The translations under genes were made by a program, and so were the position numbers. Shown here piece by piece: positions 44,615 to 54,318 of a stretch of 64,000 nt of DNA. The notes beneath the pieces are model-generated. The model made no database searches. It saw only the letters and a program-made list of their open reading frames with translations, and was not told the origin of the DNA. The stretch's first letter is position 1, and each line of letters begins with the position of its first letter. Origin of the DNA: Deltaproteobacteria bacterium (GTDB lineage Bacteria > Desulfobacterota > DSM-4660 > Desulfatiglandales > Desulfatiglandaceae); contig JAFDIV010000008.1 of assembly GCA_019307815.1 (NCBI GenBank), forward strand, positions 1 to 64,000, written 5' to 3'.

Positions 44615-45310
44615 CTATTTATCCCTGAGAGGCATATCTCTTATTATGATTTCAAGTCCCAGCGAAGCCAGTTCCCTGGCACTCATCCACTTCCCCTTTC
44701 CACGAAAAAAAGTGCGCATGTCCAGCAGATTCTCCGAAAGGGACCGCTGTGTCTTGTCGAACCGCCCACTCCATAGCACAGTGGCCTTTTTGACGGAAAT
44801 GAGATGAAGAGAAAAGGCCACTGAGGCTGCCCGGATAACCCCATAGGACTCCCCTTCCCGCTCCCGCCACCGGTAGAGGTAACCGGCCAGCACCATATCC
44901 GCCTTAAAGGCCTTACCAACCTTGACAAGCAGCGTTAGCGGCTTTTCCTGTGTACCGATATCGGTTCCCTCCAGGCTCTGGACAATACCCCTGGCCTCCT
45001 CTGGTCCCACAAACAGATAATCCTTTTGCCCATGTATCAACATGTAAAGCCTCTCGGACAATTCATCTGCCTTTTCTCCGGCCACAGGTTCTGCCATGAA
45101 CACAGAACCTGTAAGGGGATCCCGCAGGGGCTTAGCTCCCTGGCCTGGGAAAAGGGCAACCTGGAAACCAAGCACCACCACACGTCTTCCTTCCAAAGGC
45201 TCTCCCGAAAACCGGCTCCTTTGACCAGGGGAAATAGAGCACGAAGCAAGGGCCAAAAGGATGGCCATGATCCAGCCGGCTCTTATGGCGGACATGATTA
45301 CCTTCATCAT
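44615..45310 (-). CDS. Predicted lipoprotein of unknown function
   Basis: 231 residues. The N-terminus is a lipoprotein signal: positive start, hydrophobic stretch WIMAILLALAS, lipobox ASCS with the Cys at about residue 24. The mature part contains VVVLGFQVALFPGQG, a pattern seen in CsgG-like or DUF799-like periplasmic domains, and VLWSGRFDKTQRSLSENL. It probably sits on the inner or outer membrane facing the periplasm. It lies between hisB and hisA and overlaps neither; co-transcription is likely. Confidence 0.65.
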   Translation of the reverse strand: MMKVIMSAIRAGWIMAILLALASCSISPGQRSRFSGEPLEGRRVVVLGFQVALFPGQGAKPLRDPLTGSVFMAEPVAGEKADELSERLYMLIHGQKDYLFVGPEEARGIVQSLEGTDIGTQEKPLTLLVKVGKAFKADMVLAGYLYRWREREGESYGVIRAASVAFSLHLISVKKATVLWSGRFDKTQRSLSENLLDMRTFFRGKGKWMSARELASLGLEIIIRDMPLRDK

Positions 45311-45325
45311 CTAAACCACCGGAGG

Positions 45326-45916
45326 TTAAAGAAGGCCTTTTGTGGAGGGAACTGTTCCCTGGAGCCGATCCTCAAGTGTACAGGCCATATCCAATGCCCT
45401 GGCAAAGGCCTTGAAAATTGCCTCTGAAATATGGTGAGGATCGTCTCCTCTAATCAAGTCCACATGGAGGTTCATGCCAGATTTATTGGCCAACGCCCGA
45501 AAAAATTCATTGATCAGACCTATATCAAAGCTACCTGCCAAACACCTCTCTGCCGGAACATGGTAGGAAAGGAAAGGTCGATTGGACATGTCCAAAACCA
45601 CCCTGGCCAGGGCCTCATCCATAGGGACAGTAGCCTCGCCAAATCGCCGTATCCCGCTTCTGTCGCCCAGGGCCTTATCCAATGCCATCCCAAGGCAAAT
45701 GCCAAGATCCTCTATGGTATGATGATAATCCACCTCTGTGTCGCCCTTTGCAGACAACTCCAAATCCATGAATCCATGGGCAGCAAAAAGTACGAGCATA
45801 TGATCCAAAAAAGGAATACTTGTATCTACAGATGCCTGTCCCTTGCCATCCAACCGTAAAGACACCTGGATATCCGTCTCCTTTGTCTTTCGTGCCACCT
45901 TTCCAATCCGTTCCAT
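45326..45916 (-). CDS. hisB: HisB, imidazoleglycerol-phosphate dehydratase
   Basis: About 196 residues from the ATG at 45916 (MERIGKVARKTKETDIQVSL); the track start at 46015 adds 33 unlikely residues. Metal-binding motifs of the two repeats are DHMLVLFAAHGFMD with DYHHTIEDLGICLG, and DMSNRPFLSY with the later DPHHISEAIFKAFARAL. It dehydrates imidazoleglycerol phosphate in histidine synthesis. It is the monofunctional dehydratase, with no histidinol-phosphatase domain. Confidence 0.95.
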   Translation of the reverse strand: MERIGKVARKTKETDIQVSLRLDGKGQASVDTSIPFLDHMLVLFAAHGFMDLELSAKGDTEVDYHHTIEDLGICLGMALDKALGDRSGIRRFGEATVPMDEALARVVLDMSNRPFLSYHVPAERCLAGSFDIGLINEFFRALANKSGMNLHVDLIRGDDPHHISEAIFKAFARALDMACTLEDRLQGTVPSTKGLL

Positions 45917-46018
45917 TATACCGCCCTCTCCCTTTAGCCAGCTCAGCGCACCTGCTGTCCTCCATTGCTTATCTGGCTTTAACAAAGCTACAATGATGTA
46001 AGGTACCAAAAACAAAAA

Positions 46019-46094
46019 TGGTGGAGATGAGGGGACTCGAACCCCTGACCTGTACGTTGCGAACGTACCGCTCTCCCACCTGAGCTACATCCCC
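46019..46094 (-). tRNA. tRNA-Ala(CGC)
   Basis: A 76-nt cloverleaf with CCA. The acceptor GGGGATG/CATCTCC contains the G3-U70 wobble pair that specifies alanine. The anticodon loop TTCGCAA gives anticodon CGC. Confidence 0.95.
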
Positions 46095-46234
46095 ACTCGT
46101 AAAAGGGTATTGTTTTTTGCCTTAATATCTACAATCGGACCATATAAAATAAAGAATAAGCCATTTTCCAAAATAAATCAATCGATCTTTTAAAACACCC
46201 TGGATTTATCCCGGCCTGTGATCTCTTGGGGTAA

Positions 46235-46630
46235 CTACCCGAAATACAAAGCATCCAACGGCCTAATTTGCTGAATCTTTTCAAAATCATGATCTTTGTG
46301 CAGGAGCCTGGCATGATTTTCGATTGCGATTTGCGCTATACAGCAGTCTATGGGGCTGTTTATCGTTATTCCCCTCCTTCTAAGATCATAATAGATACGC
46401 GCGGCTTCTACCCATGTCTTTTCAGTAGTCTCCATGTAAATCTGAGTTGCTAGGTAATCTTCAAGCCTTTCCCACTCATACTCGTCTTTTGCTCCCTGGA
46501 GCAATTCAAGCTGTGTAAACCTAGTCAATACATATATATCGCTGCCGATCACCTGGCGGAAAGACCCAACAACCTGGCCGGTCCTGTCTCTGAGTACATC
46601 TATCCAAACCGAAGTATCTACTATGATCAC
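46235..46630 (-). CDS. vapC: VapC-family PIN-domain toxin
   Basis: 131 residues. The PIN signature residues are present: the initial Asp in MIIVDTSVWIDVLRD, Glu in TQLELLQGAKDE, and Asp in PIDCCIAQIAIENHARLLHKD plus the following HDFEKI. It probably cleaves tRNA or rRNA. It overlaps the upstream antitoxin by 4 bases. The complete acidic triad suggests it is active. Confidence 0.88.
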   Translation of the reverse strand: MIIVDTSVWIDVLRDRTGQVVGSFRQVIGSDIYVLTRFTQLELLQGAKDEYEWERLEDYLATQIYMETTEKTWVEAARIYYDLRRRGITINSPIDCCIAQIAIENHARLLHKDHDFEKIQQIRPLDALYFG

Positions 46631-46830
46631 CCTATGGTTCTCCTCAGTTTCTTGTGATCGTACCCATCATAGAATGATATTGACCCTGCAAGCTCTGCCA
46701 AATCCTTCCGTTTCTTGATCTTGACAAATAGTCTAAGGGCTTCGTGGATCAGATCCTTCTTGGTCTTGGCACTGCTCAGTGAAAAGGCCTCATTAAGCAA
46801 ATCATCGTCTATCACAATGTTTGTTCTCAT
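46627..46830 (-). CDS. vapB: VapB-family antitoxin
   Basis: About 67 residues from the ATG at 46830 (MRTNIVIDDDLLNEAF). The track start at 46866 is less likely. The N-terminal beta strand and helices form a ribbon-helix-helix DNA-binding domain (TKKDLIHEALRLFVKIKKR), and the C-terminal tail would neutralise VapC. A GGAGG-containing sequence (TTGGAGGACCCTACG) lies just upstream. Confidence 0.85.
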   Translation of the reverse strand: MRTNIVIDDDLLNEAFSLSSAKTKKDLIHEALRLFVKIKKRKDLAELAGSISFYDGYDHKKLRRTIG

Positions 46831-46971
46831 CGTAGGGTCCTCCAACAATATGCAAGATATACACATTATACACCTGCAATGTGTATTGTCAACGAGCCAT
46901 CAATATTTCCGGACCAATAGAGATACAAACCATTTGACTTTATGAATAGATTTGGTAAAAATGAAAAATAT

Positions 46972-47048
46972 GCCCCCGTAGCTCAGGTGGATAGAGCACC
47001 AGATTCCTAATCTGGGTGCCGCATGTTCGAGTCATGCCGGGGGCACCA
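46972..47048 (+). tRNA. tRNA-Arg(CCT)
   Basis: A 77-nt cloverleaf with CCA: acceptor GCCCCCG/CGGGGGC, anticodon stem CCAGA/TCTGG with loop TTCCTAA (anticodon CCT, reading AGG). D-loop TAGCTCAGGTGGATAGAGC is standard. Confidence 0.95.
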
Positions 47049-47065
47049 TAAAATACCATCCCCAC

Positions 47066-47095
47066 GCTGGCATAAAACCAAGCCAGCTTTTTTTT
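47066..47095 (+). terminator. Rho-independent terminator after tRNA-Arg
   Basis: GCTGGC and GCCAGC flank a 10-base loop and are followed by eight T residues. It lies 17 bases after the tRNA and ahead of the rplU promoter region. Confidence 0.75.
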
Positions 47096-47163
47096 GGACA
47101 GGCAGCTATAAGAGCCTTTGGATGGGCATAAAAATGCGGTGCGGGTATTCTTTTTGTTTTTTC

Positions 47164-47192
47164 TTGATCTTACTCATAATTTTCGGTATTTT
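47164..47192 (+). promoter_or_regulatory. Possible promoter of rplU-rpmA
   Basis: TTGATC, 17 bases, TATTTT, ending about 28 bases before the rplU ATG. Each hexamer has four matches to the consensus. Placement and spacing are good, but the short leader leaves little room for the L21 leader seen in other bacteria. Confidence 0.4.
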
Positions 47193-47219
47193 AAAATATT
47201 TTTAAAAGGAGCAAGACCT

Positions 47220-47531
47220 ATGTATGCAATTATCGAGACAGGTGGCAAGCAGATACGGGTTGAGCCGGGCGATGAAATCTCCATAGAGAAAATCCCTGGC
47301 GCTCCAGGCGACAAAATCACCTTTGACCATGTCCTGGCCGCCTCGGACGGAGAAGCCCTCAAGGTCGGCAAACCTTTTCTTCAAGACTCCAAGGTTGTGG
47401 GAAGGCTTATCCGCCAGGGAAAGGGGAAAAAGGTTATTGTTTTCAAGTACAAACGCAGAAAAGGCTATAAACGGAAAAAAGGGCATCGGCAACTGTTCAG
47501 TCTGGTTAAGATAGAAGATATCGCCATCTGA
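47220..47531 (+). CDS. rplU: Ribosomal protein L21
   Basis: 103 residues from the ATG at 47220 (MYAIIETGGKQIRVEPGD), with AAAAGGAGC upstream; the track start (47118) is too early. Ends with the basic motif KVIVFKYKRRKGYKRKKGHR. Large-subunit protein binding 23S rRNA. First gene of the conserved rplU-rpmA-obg unit. Confidence 0.97.
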   Translation: MYAIIETGGKQIRVEPGDEISIEKIPGAPGDKITFDHVLAASDGEALKVGKPFLQDSKVVGRLIRQGKGKKVIVFKYKRRKGYKRKKGHRQLFSLVKIEDIAI

Positions 47532-47587
47532 CAATGGGCCGCCCTTAATCGGGTATTGTGGATATTTCAAGGCGAGAGGTCTAGATC

Positions 47588-47842
47588 ATGGCACACAAAA
47601 AGGCAGGTGGAAGTTCCCGCAATGGACGCGACAGCGCGGGCAAACGATACGGCGTCAAGCGCTTTGCAGGCCAGAGGGTGCGGGCTGGCAGCATCATTGT
47701 CAGGCAAAAGGGCACACACATTCACCCAGGGGCCAACGTAGGACTGGGAAGGGATTATACCATATTTGCCAAGATCCACGGCGTTGTGGCCTTCGAACGC
47801 ATGGACAAGTATCGCAAAAAGGTCAGCGTTTACGCCGCCTAA
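47588..47842 (+). CDS. rpmA: Ribosomal protein L27
   Basis: 84 residues: [20 protein letters not shown], then [14 protein letters not shown]-type core ([18 protein letters not shown]). Binds near the peptidyl-transferase centre, where its basic N-terminus reaches the active site. Here the N-terminal tail begins directly with AHKK, without the cleavable extension found in Firmicutes. Confidence 0.97.
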   Translation: MAHKKAGGSSRNGRDSAGKRYGVKRFAGQRVRAGSIIVRQKGTHIHPGANVGLGRDYTIFAKIHGVVAFERMDKYRKKVSVYAA

Positions 47843-49130
<1,288 letters not shown>

Positions 49131-49142
49131 AAGAGGGAGCGA

Positions 49143-49784
49143 GTGAAATACGGTATCTTAGGTGGAACGTTTGATCCCATTCACTTGGGGCATCTTCGCA
49201 CGGCCGAAGAGATGGTCCAGGAGCTTGGGCTTGCAAAACTCTTCCTTATCCCAGCTGCATCCCCCCCACACAAGCATAGGAGGCCTGTATCTGCCTTTCA
49301 CCATCGGCTTAAGATGGCACAACTGGCCATTGGTAACTCGGGCTCCCTACAGGTACTGGACGTGGAAGGCAAACGACAGGGCCCCTCCTATTCCATCGAC
49401 ACCCTCAAGGAACTGGCCTATTCCCTGGGTCCTGAAAATGATTTATACTTTGTTTTGGGACTGGATGGATTTTTTGAAATCCACACATGGAAGAAGTACC
49501 AAGACCTCTTTGGAGTAACGCATTTCGTCCTAGTTAATCGACGAGGGTATCAATTCCAAGATATTTTTCCCTACTTGGACAGGCTGGGATTGAGGTATAC
49601 AAAAACCCAAAATCCTGACCAGGTCCTGATGGAATCCGGAAGGTGGCTGCTTCACAAAAGATCAACCCAGATGGATATATCCTCAACCCATATAAGGGAA
49701 TTGGTGCAAAGGGGCCGGTCCATTCGTTTCTTGGTCCCGGACAACGTAATGAAATACATTTACGAAAAGGGGCTTTACACATAA
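49143..49784 (+). CDS. nadD: NadD, nicotinate-mononucleotide adenylyltransferase
   Basis: 213 residues. The nucleotidyltransferase motif YGILGGTFDPIHLGHLRTAE and the C-terminal ISSTHIRELVQRG motif (the ISSTxIR phosphate-binding signature) are intact. It forms nicotinate adenine dinucleotide in NAD synthesis. GTG start at 49143 with GAGGGAG upstream. It follows the proA remnant by 12 bases and precedes rsfS by one base. Confidence 0.95.
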   Translation: MKYGILGGTFDPIHLGHLRTAEEMVQELGLAKLFLIPAASPPHKHRRPVSAFHHRLKMAQLAIGNSGSLQVLDVEGKRQGPSYSIDTLKELAYSLGPENDLYFVLGLDGFFEIHTWKKYQDLFGVTHFVLVNRRGYQFQDIFPYLDRLGLRYTKTQNPDQVLMESGRWLLHKRSTQMDISSTHIRELVQRGRSIRFLVPDNVMKYIYEKGLYT

Positions 49785-49785
49785 C

Positions 49786-50154
49786 ATGGATACCCTGGAC
49801 AAGGCCAAACTCTGTATGAAGATCATCTTGGAAAGAAAGGCCGTGGACCCCGTCTTGTTCGAGGTGGGCAAGCTCACCTCCATCGCCGACTACTTCCTTA
49901 TAGCCAGTGGCACTTCCAGCAGGCAGGTCCAGGCCATGGCCAATCACCTCCTTAAAAAGATGAAAGAGGCTGGCTTTAGGGCCTATGGCCTGGAGGGCGC
50001 AGAGGAAGGCCATTGGATTCTTGTGGATTACGGGGATATCGTCATTCATCTGTTTTACCAACCCTTTAGGGAATTCTATGACCTTGAAGGTCTCTGGGTG
50101 GAGGCCCCTAGGATTACTATTGATCATCCCGATTTAGACGGAGACATTCCTTGA
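49786..50154 (+). CDS. rsfS: Ribosome silencing factor RsfS
   Basis: 122 residues. Pattern: ILERKAVDPVLFEVGKLTSI, ADYFLIASGTSSRQVQAMA, then the C-terminal WILVDYGDIVIHLFYQPFRE and FYDLEGLW. It binds L14 and blocks subunit joining in stationary phase. The standard neighbour of nadD. Confidence 0.95.
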   Translation: MDTLDKAKLCMKIILERKAVDPVLFEVGKLTSIADYFLIASGTSSRQVQAMANHLLKKMKEAGFRAYGLEGAEEGHWILVDYGDIVIHLFYQPFREFYDLEGLWVEAPRITIDHPDLDGDIP

Positions 50155-51557
50155 AATACCTCCATGGTAGTCCAAAACCACTTATTGTATGGCTTACATG
50201 CTTTGCTTTTACGCTGGCCTCAATCTTGGTCTGCCCTTCCAAAGGGCTGGCCCTTTCCATTGAACAAGAAACAGCGCTGGGCAAGAAATTCCTGGCCAAT
50301 ATCAAACAACACTTTGCCTTGCTCGACGACCCGTTTGCCCAGGAATATATTGATGAGCTGGGAAATGCCCTGGGCAAAACTGTGATAGTGAAGCCCTTTC
50401 CGTTTCACTTTTACATAATCAAGAAAAATGACCTAAACGCGTTTGCCGGACCTGGAGGACATATTTTTGTCTACTCCGGGCTTATTGGAGCCATGGACAA
50501 TGTGGATGAATTGGCCGGGGTGCTGGCCCATGAGATGGGCCATATCACAGCCAGACATCTGTCCCAACGAATCGAGCAAGGGGAAAAAATAGGTCTTGCT
50601 ACCATGGCGGCTGTTCTGGCGGGCATCCTCATCGGCGGGCAAGTGGGAGCGGCCCTGACTACAGGCTCGGTAGCCGCTGGAATCCAAACCCAGCTCCACT
50701 ATAGCAGAGAAGATGAGCGTCAGGCCGATCAGCTCGGCTTTAAATACGCGACCCAGGCAGGATTTGAGCCAATAGGTCTTTTGAATGCCTTAAGAATCAT
50801 CCAAAGGCATAGCTGGGCCCAGGCTGATCGGGTCCCCCCATATCTTTTGACACATCCCACCGGCCCTGAACGTATTGCGAATCTGGAAAGCATGATACAG
50901 GCCTACCACCCAGGGATTGATACAGGGAAGCAAGCCATCAAATTAAGACGCCTTTTTCCCGTATTTAGGACTATTGTCCGGGCCAAGTGCGGGGATCCTG
51001 ACAGAATGAAAGAGGTCTTTGAAACAGAGCTGCACAAAGGGACCCACTGTTCACTTGCGCACTTGGGCCTGGGGATTGTTTATAAGGCCAGGTCCGAGTA
51101 TTTGGAGGCCATACGGCATTTAAGGTTGGCCCTGGAGCAAATGCCCGAGTCCGTGCCCATATGTAGAGAATTGGGGGAGGCCTACCAATTAAAAGGGGAT
51201 GACCGGCTTGCGCTCCCCTTGTTTGAAAGGATTCTTGCCAGACGGCCTGATGATCGTCAGACCATGCTTCTTCTGGCCATATCTTATGAAAATCTGGAGT
51301 ATTATGACCGTGCCATTCGGCTCCTCAAAAGACTTGCCTCATACGAAAAGGTCAGTCCCAATGTGTTCTATCATCTGGGCCTGTGTTACGGACGCCTAAA
51401 CAAACTGGCCCTTGCACACTACTATTTCGGGACCTATTTCAAAAGGCTAAGGAAATACCAAAAGGCACGATTTCACTTCAGGGAGGCCAAACGTCTTGCT
51501 ACAAACGACAGATCCCTTCAAGACCGAATTGACAAGGCATCCAAGGCAGTCCCTTAA
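50151..51557 (+). CDS. M48-family metallopeptidase with TPR repeats (BepA-like)
   Basis: 468 residues. An N-terminal signal peptide (PLIVWLTCFAFTLASILVCP) targets it to the periplasm. The zinc motif HEMGHITARH is at about residue 125, with the third ligand Glu in REDERQADQLGFKYA. Residues ~270-460 are TPR repeats (LRLALEQMPESVPICRELGE, AYQLKGDDRLALPLFERIL and others). This layout is that of BepA (YfgC), which degrades or helps assemble outer-membrane proteins such as LptD. TTG start, overlapping the rsfS stop. Confidence 0.85.
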   Translation: MKYLHGSPKPLIVWLTCFAFTLASILVCPSKGLALSIEQETALGKKFLANIKQHFALLDDPFAQEYIDELGNALGKTVIVKPFPFHFYIIKKNDLNAFAGPGGHIFVYSGLIGAMDNVDELAGVLAHEMGHITARHLSQRIEQGEKIGLATMAAVLAGILIGGQVGAALTTGSVAAGIQTQLHYSREDERQADQLGFKYATQAGFEPIGLLNALRIIQRHSWAQADRVPPYLLTHPTGPERIANLESMIQAYHPGIDTGKQAIKLRRLFPVFRTIVRAKCGDPDRMKEVFETELHKGTHCSLAHLGLGIVYKARSEYLEAIRHLRLALEQMPESVPICRELGEAYQLKGDDRLALPLFERILARRPDDRQTMLLLAISYENLEYYDRAIRLLKRLASYEKVSPNVFYHLGLCYGRLNKLALAHYYFGTYFKRLRKYQKARFHFREAKRLATNDRSLQDRIDKASKAVP

Positions 51558-53434
51558 TACTTCTTTTGCGAAAGCAGTGAAGCCTTGAACTGACCGATCA
51601 CATAGCTGTTGTTTTCATCAGGCAGACAGACGTAGATCCCTCCGGGCAGCACATTTCCTTCCCTTTGTCCGAACCGAAGCTTCATGGAATACCCGCCCGT
51701 AAATATCTTGATCTGGGGCACACCTCTGGCCGGGTCCATCCAGCCCATGTGCACATGGGGGACTCCAAATTTCTTGTCAGATGAAACCGCAAAGCTCTTG
51801 CCCTCAAAGGATACATCCTGACTCAAGAAAAAGACCTTTATTTCCCTGTCTGCAAAAAATTTCTTCCCCTCCCTGAGGGTAAGGATGCCATGATCCAGTT
51901 TTGCATCTTGGAGGTGAAAGGGCTCGCCGTGAATCATCCCAAAGGCAGGTACAGGAGGAATTTTGACCTCCTGGACATTCTCCCGCCAGAATCCCTCGTT
52001 CACTCTACGGCCGAAGGTTTGGCCACTGCTTTTTGTTCCTATGGTTTTGCGAAGTGAGGCCTCCTTGGCCAAGTCAGCCCTTGCCTTATCCACCTGGCCC
52101 TTGGCCTTATAAATGATGGCCCTATTGTGGTATAGGTCTGGATCATTTGGGGCTATCTTTATAGCTTCGGTATAGTCCTGCAGGGCTTGGTCCAATCTAC
52201 CCAGCCTAAAATTGGCCCCTCCCCTGTTACAATATGCATCCACAGCATTAGGGTTAAGCTTTATAACTACGGCAAAGTCCGCTACAGCCTTGTCGTATTG
52301 GCCTTTTGCAAGGTACAGGAGCCCTCGATTATAATGGGCATCCGCATCCTCACCATTTATCTTAATGGCCTTGGTAAAATCGCCAATGGCCTCATCAATC
52401 CTTCCCAGGCGAAAGAGGGCCAAGGCCCGATTGTAGTAGGCCTCCTCAAGGTCTGGATGCATCCTAATGAAGTCGGTCAGCATCTCGATCTTGGCCTCTG
52501 CCCGGGCCCTATCACCAGGTGCAGGGGAGATCACCCTAGGCTGGGCCTTCTTTAGGGCCTTACTAGGAAGGACACGCCTCTTTTTCTGCGTAGGAATTTT
52601 CAAGGGACGGCGTGGTCCAAGCTGGCTTGGCCGCCACGGTCCGGCCTTCATCTTGCTCAATTGCGCCATCCTGTTTGCCTGAATAAAGGCCATCATAACC
52701 TGATTCTTGACCATATTTGCCAGACCGTACCAGGCTGCAAGTCCCAGGACGATCAGCAAGATCACCACCAGCACATTGGTCTTGACGGGCGGGTAGTGCT
52801 CCACCCCTGGCTCCGGCCCCACCTTTAGCCCTTCTATCTGCCACTTATAAAGCCAACATATGGACCAGGGAGAAAAAAGCTGGAATGTGACCATATTAAG
52901 GATCCAACTCAACACCGTGATCTTGACAAATTGGCCGAACCCAGCCCCAAAGCTTGTTTTCTCGCCCCCATATCGGGAATGCTCCTCTTTCCAGGCATAC
53001 AGCTTGTACACACCCCATAGGTAATATATACCGAGTGTCAACAGGGGGAGGATGACCAGATGAATAAGATACAAAAAGAATAGGGAACCCCCTGTGCCAT
53101 GGAAAGTACTTGGCTTTCCCCCTACCTGGGTATGCTCTGTCCTCCATCTAATGATTCTGCACAGGGCCCATGGGCCGTAAATTCCCAGGGTAACAAAGGT
53201 CAAGAGGCCTTGGATCAGACATAAGGCCAAAAATTTTCCGCCTGTGCCGTCAAAGGTCACCTGCTTGCCATTTATCCGGGTATGTGCGGCCTTTAGTTTC
53301 CACAGCCGCACCATTGCCCATGGGATATAGATCCCCAGTGTGATGGTGCCAATCAGCATCAAGTGGATGAAAACCGTTACAAAATACTGCCCACCCTTTC
53401 CTGTAAATTCGCAGTTTCCTTTGGGCATGGCCAC
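51554..53434 (-). CDS. DUF898 membrane protein fused to TPR repeats
   Basis: 626 residues. The N-terminal ~240 residues repeat a DUF898/YjgN-like unit of 70-75 residues about three times (FTGKGGQYFVTVFIHLMLIG, FDGTGGKFLALCLIQGLLTF, FHGTGGSLFFLYLIHLVILP), each with a membrane segment and a LGIYxxW motif. A fourth unit ends with LVVILLIVLGLAAWYG. Residues ~310-460 are TPRs (AYYNRALALFRLGRIDEAIG and so on). The last ~140 residues form an unassigned beta-rich domain. The function is unknown. It is convergent with the BepA-like gene and overlaps its end by 4 bases. Confidence 0.65.
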   Translation of the reverse strand: MAMPKGNCEFTGKGGQYFVTVFIHLMLIGTITLGIYIPWAMVRLWKLKAAHTRINGKQVTFDGTGGKFLALCLIQGLLTFVTLGIYGPWALCRIIRWRTEHTQVGGKPSTFHGTGGSLFFLYLIHLVILPLLTLGIYYLWGVYKLYAWKEEHSRYGGEKTSFGAGFGQFVKITVLSWILNMVTFQLFSPWSICWLYKWQIEGLKVGPEPGVEHYPPVKTNVLVVILLIVLGLAAWYGLANMVKNQVMMAFIQANRMAQLSKMKAGPWRPSQLGPRRPLKIPTQKKRRVLPSKALKKAQPRVISPAPGDRARAEAKIEMLTDFIRMHPDLEEAYYNRALALFRLGRIDEAIGDFTKAIKINGEDADAHYNRGLLYLAKGQYDKAVADFAVVIKLNPNAVDAYCNRGGANFRLGRLDQALQDYTEAIKIAPNDPDLYHNRAIIYKAKGQVDKARADLAKEASLRKTIGTKSSGQTFGRRVNEGFWRENVQEVKIPPVPAFGMIHGEPFHLQDAKLDHGILTLREGKKFFADREIKVFFLSQDVSFEGKSFAVSSDKKFGVPHVHMGWMDPARGVPQIKIFTGGYSMKLRFGQREGNVLPGGIYVCLPDENNSYVIGQFKASLLSQKKY

Positions 53435-53555
53435 TCCTCCTCCATGCTTGGGTCCAATTCCTCTGGGGCCCTAATTAGTATAATTTATTTGGATATCGGC
53501 ACCCGTGCAGTCAGTCATGAGGAGTTTTTGGGTAAGCACAGTTGAGGAAAGGGGA

Positions 53556-53876
53556 CTAGAGGTACTCTTCCCTTAGTGGGGAAAAAACCTCCACAATAAG
53601 AGAATCCTCCAGAATCTCAGCACTGTGGGGAGTATTGCCTGGAATGCACCAGCTATCTCCAGGGGCCACATCAAACCGTTCTTCACCAATAACAAAAATC
53701 ATTTTCCCATATACAAGATAGCCCGTCTGCTCATGAGGGTGGGCATGAGAAGGCACCTTTCTACCACCTTTGATCCTAAACTCACAGAGCATGGTCTTTT
53801 CGCCATGGACAAGCGCCTTGAACTCCACTCCCTCCATAGGCGACCTATAGTCTTTGTCCGACTTCTTGGAAAACAT
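53556..53876 (-). CDS. Cupin-domain protein
   Basis: 106 residues. A single cupin with the metal motif KVPSHAHPHEQTGYLVYGKM (H-x-H-x3-E) and PGDSWCIPGNTPHSAEI (second histidine). The small size and lack of partners do not reveal a substrate. It sits 1 base after the MutT-like gene on the same strand and is probably co-transcribed with it. Confidence 0.85.
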   Translation of the reverse strand: MFSKKSDKDYRSPMEGVEFKALVHGEKTMLCEFRIKGGRKVPSHAHPHEQTGYLVYGKMIFVIGEERFDVAPGDSWCIPGNTPHSAEILEDSLIVEVFSPLREEYL

Positions 53877-53877
53877 C

Positions 53878-54318
53878 TCACCTTCTCCTCTCTATGGCCT
53901 CATCACATTCGCGGTCAATGATGCGTCGTATGATCTCCTCGTCCGGGGGCGGGAATCTATATGTTGGTAGTTTCTTTAGAATTACCCAACAAATCTCTTG
54001 GGATTCTTTTGCAACCGCTTCGCCTTCCACCACAAAACAGCTAAAGGCATGAAGCGTTACTGTTCGGTCTTCGTATTCGTGGTGAACTGAAACAATAGGT
54101 TTTGAGATCTCCACCCGAATCCCCAGTTCCTCCCAAAGTTCCCGCTTCAAACACTGCTCCAGGGTCTCCCCATCTTCCCTTTTACCTCCCGGGAACTCCC
54201 AATAGCCCCCCATATGGGTCCCAGAAGGCCGCCGGGTAATCAGGATCTTACCCTTTTCCCATACCACAGCAGCCGTCACATCCAAATGTATCTTCTTATT
54301 CTCTGGCTTTCTCCTCAA
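53878..54318 (-). CDS. NUDIX hydrolase, MutT-like
   Basis: 146 residues. The NUDIX box is GGKREDGETLEQCLKRELWE followed by ELGI, complete (G-x5-E-x7-REUxEE). The N-terminal HLDVTAAVVWEKGKILITRR and the mid-length fit the MutT/8-oxo-dGTP diphosphatase subfamily. It probably cleans oxidised nucleotides. It overlaps the end of the upstream TPR gene by 23 bases. Confidence 0.85.
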   Translation of the reverse strand: MRRKPENKKIHLDVTAAVVWEKGKILITRRPSGTHMGGYWEFPGGKREDGETLEQCLKRELWEELGIRVEISKPIVSVHHEYEDRTVTLHAFSCFVVEGEAVAKESQEICWVILKKLPTYRFPPPDEEIIRRIIDRECDEAIERRR

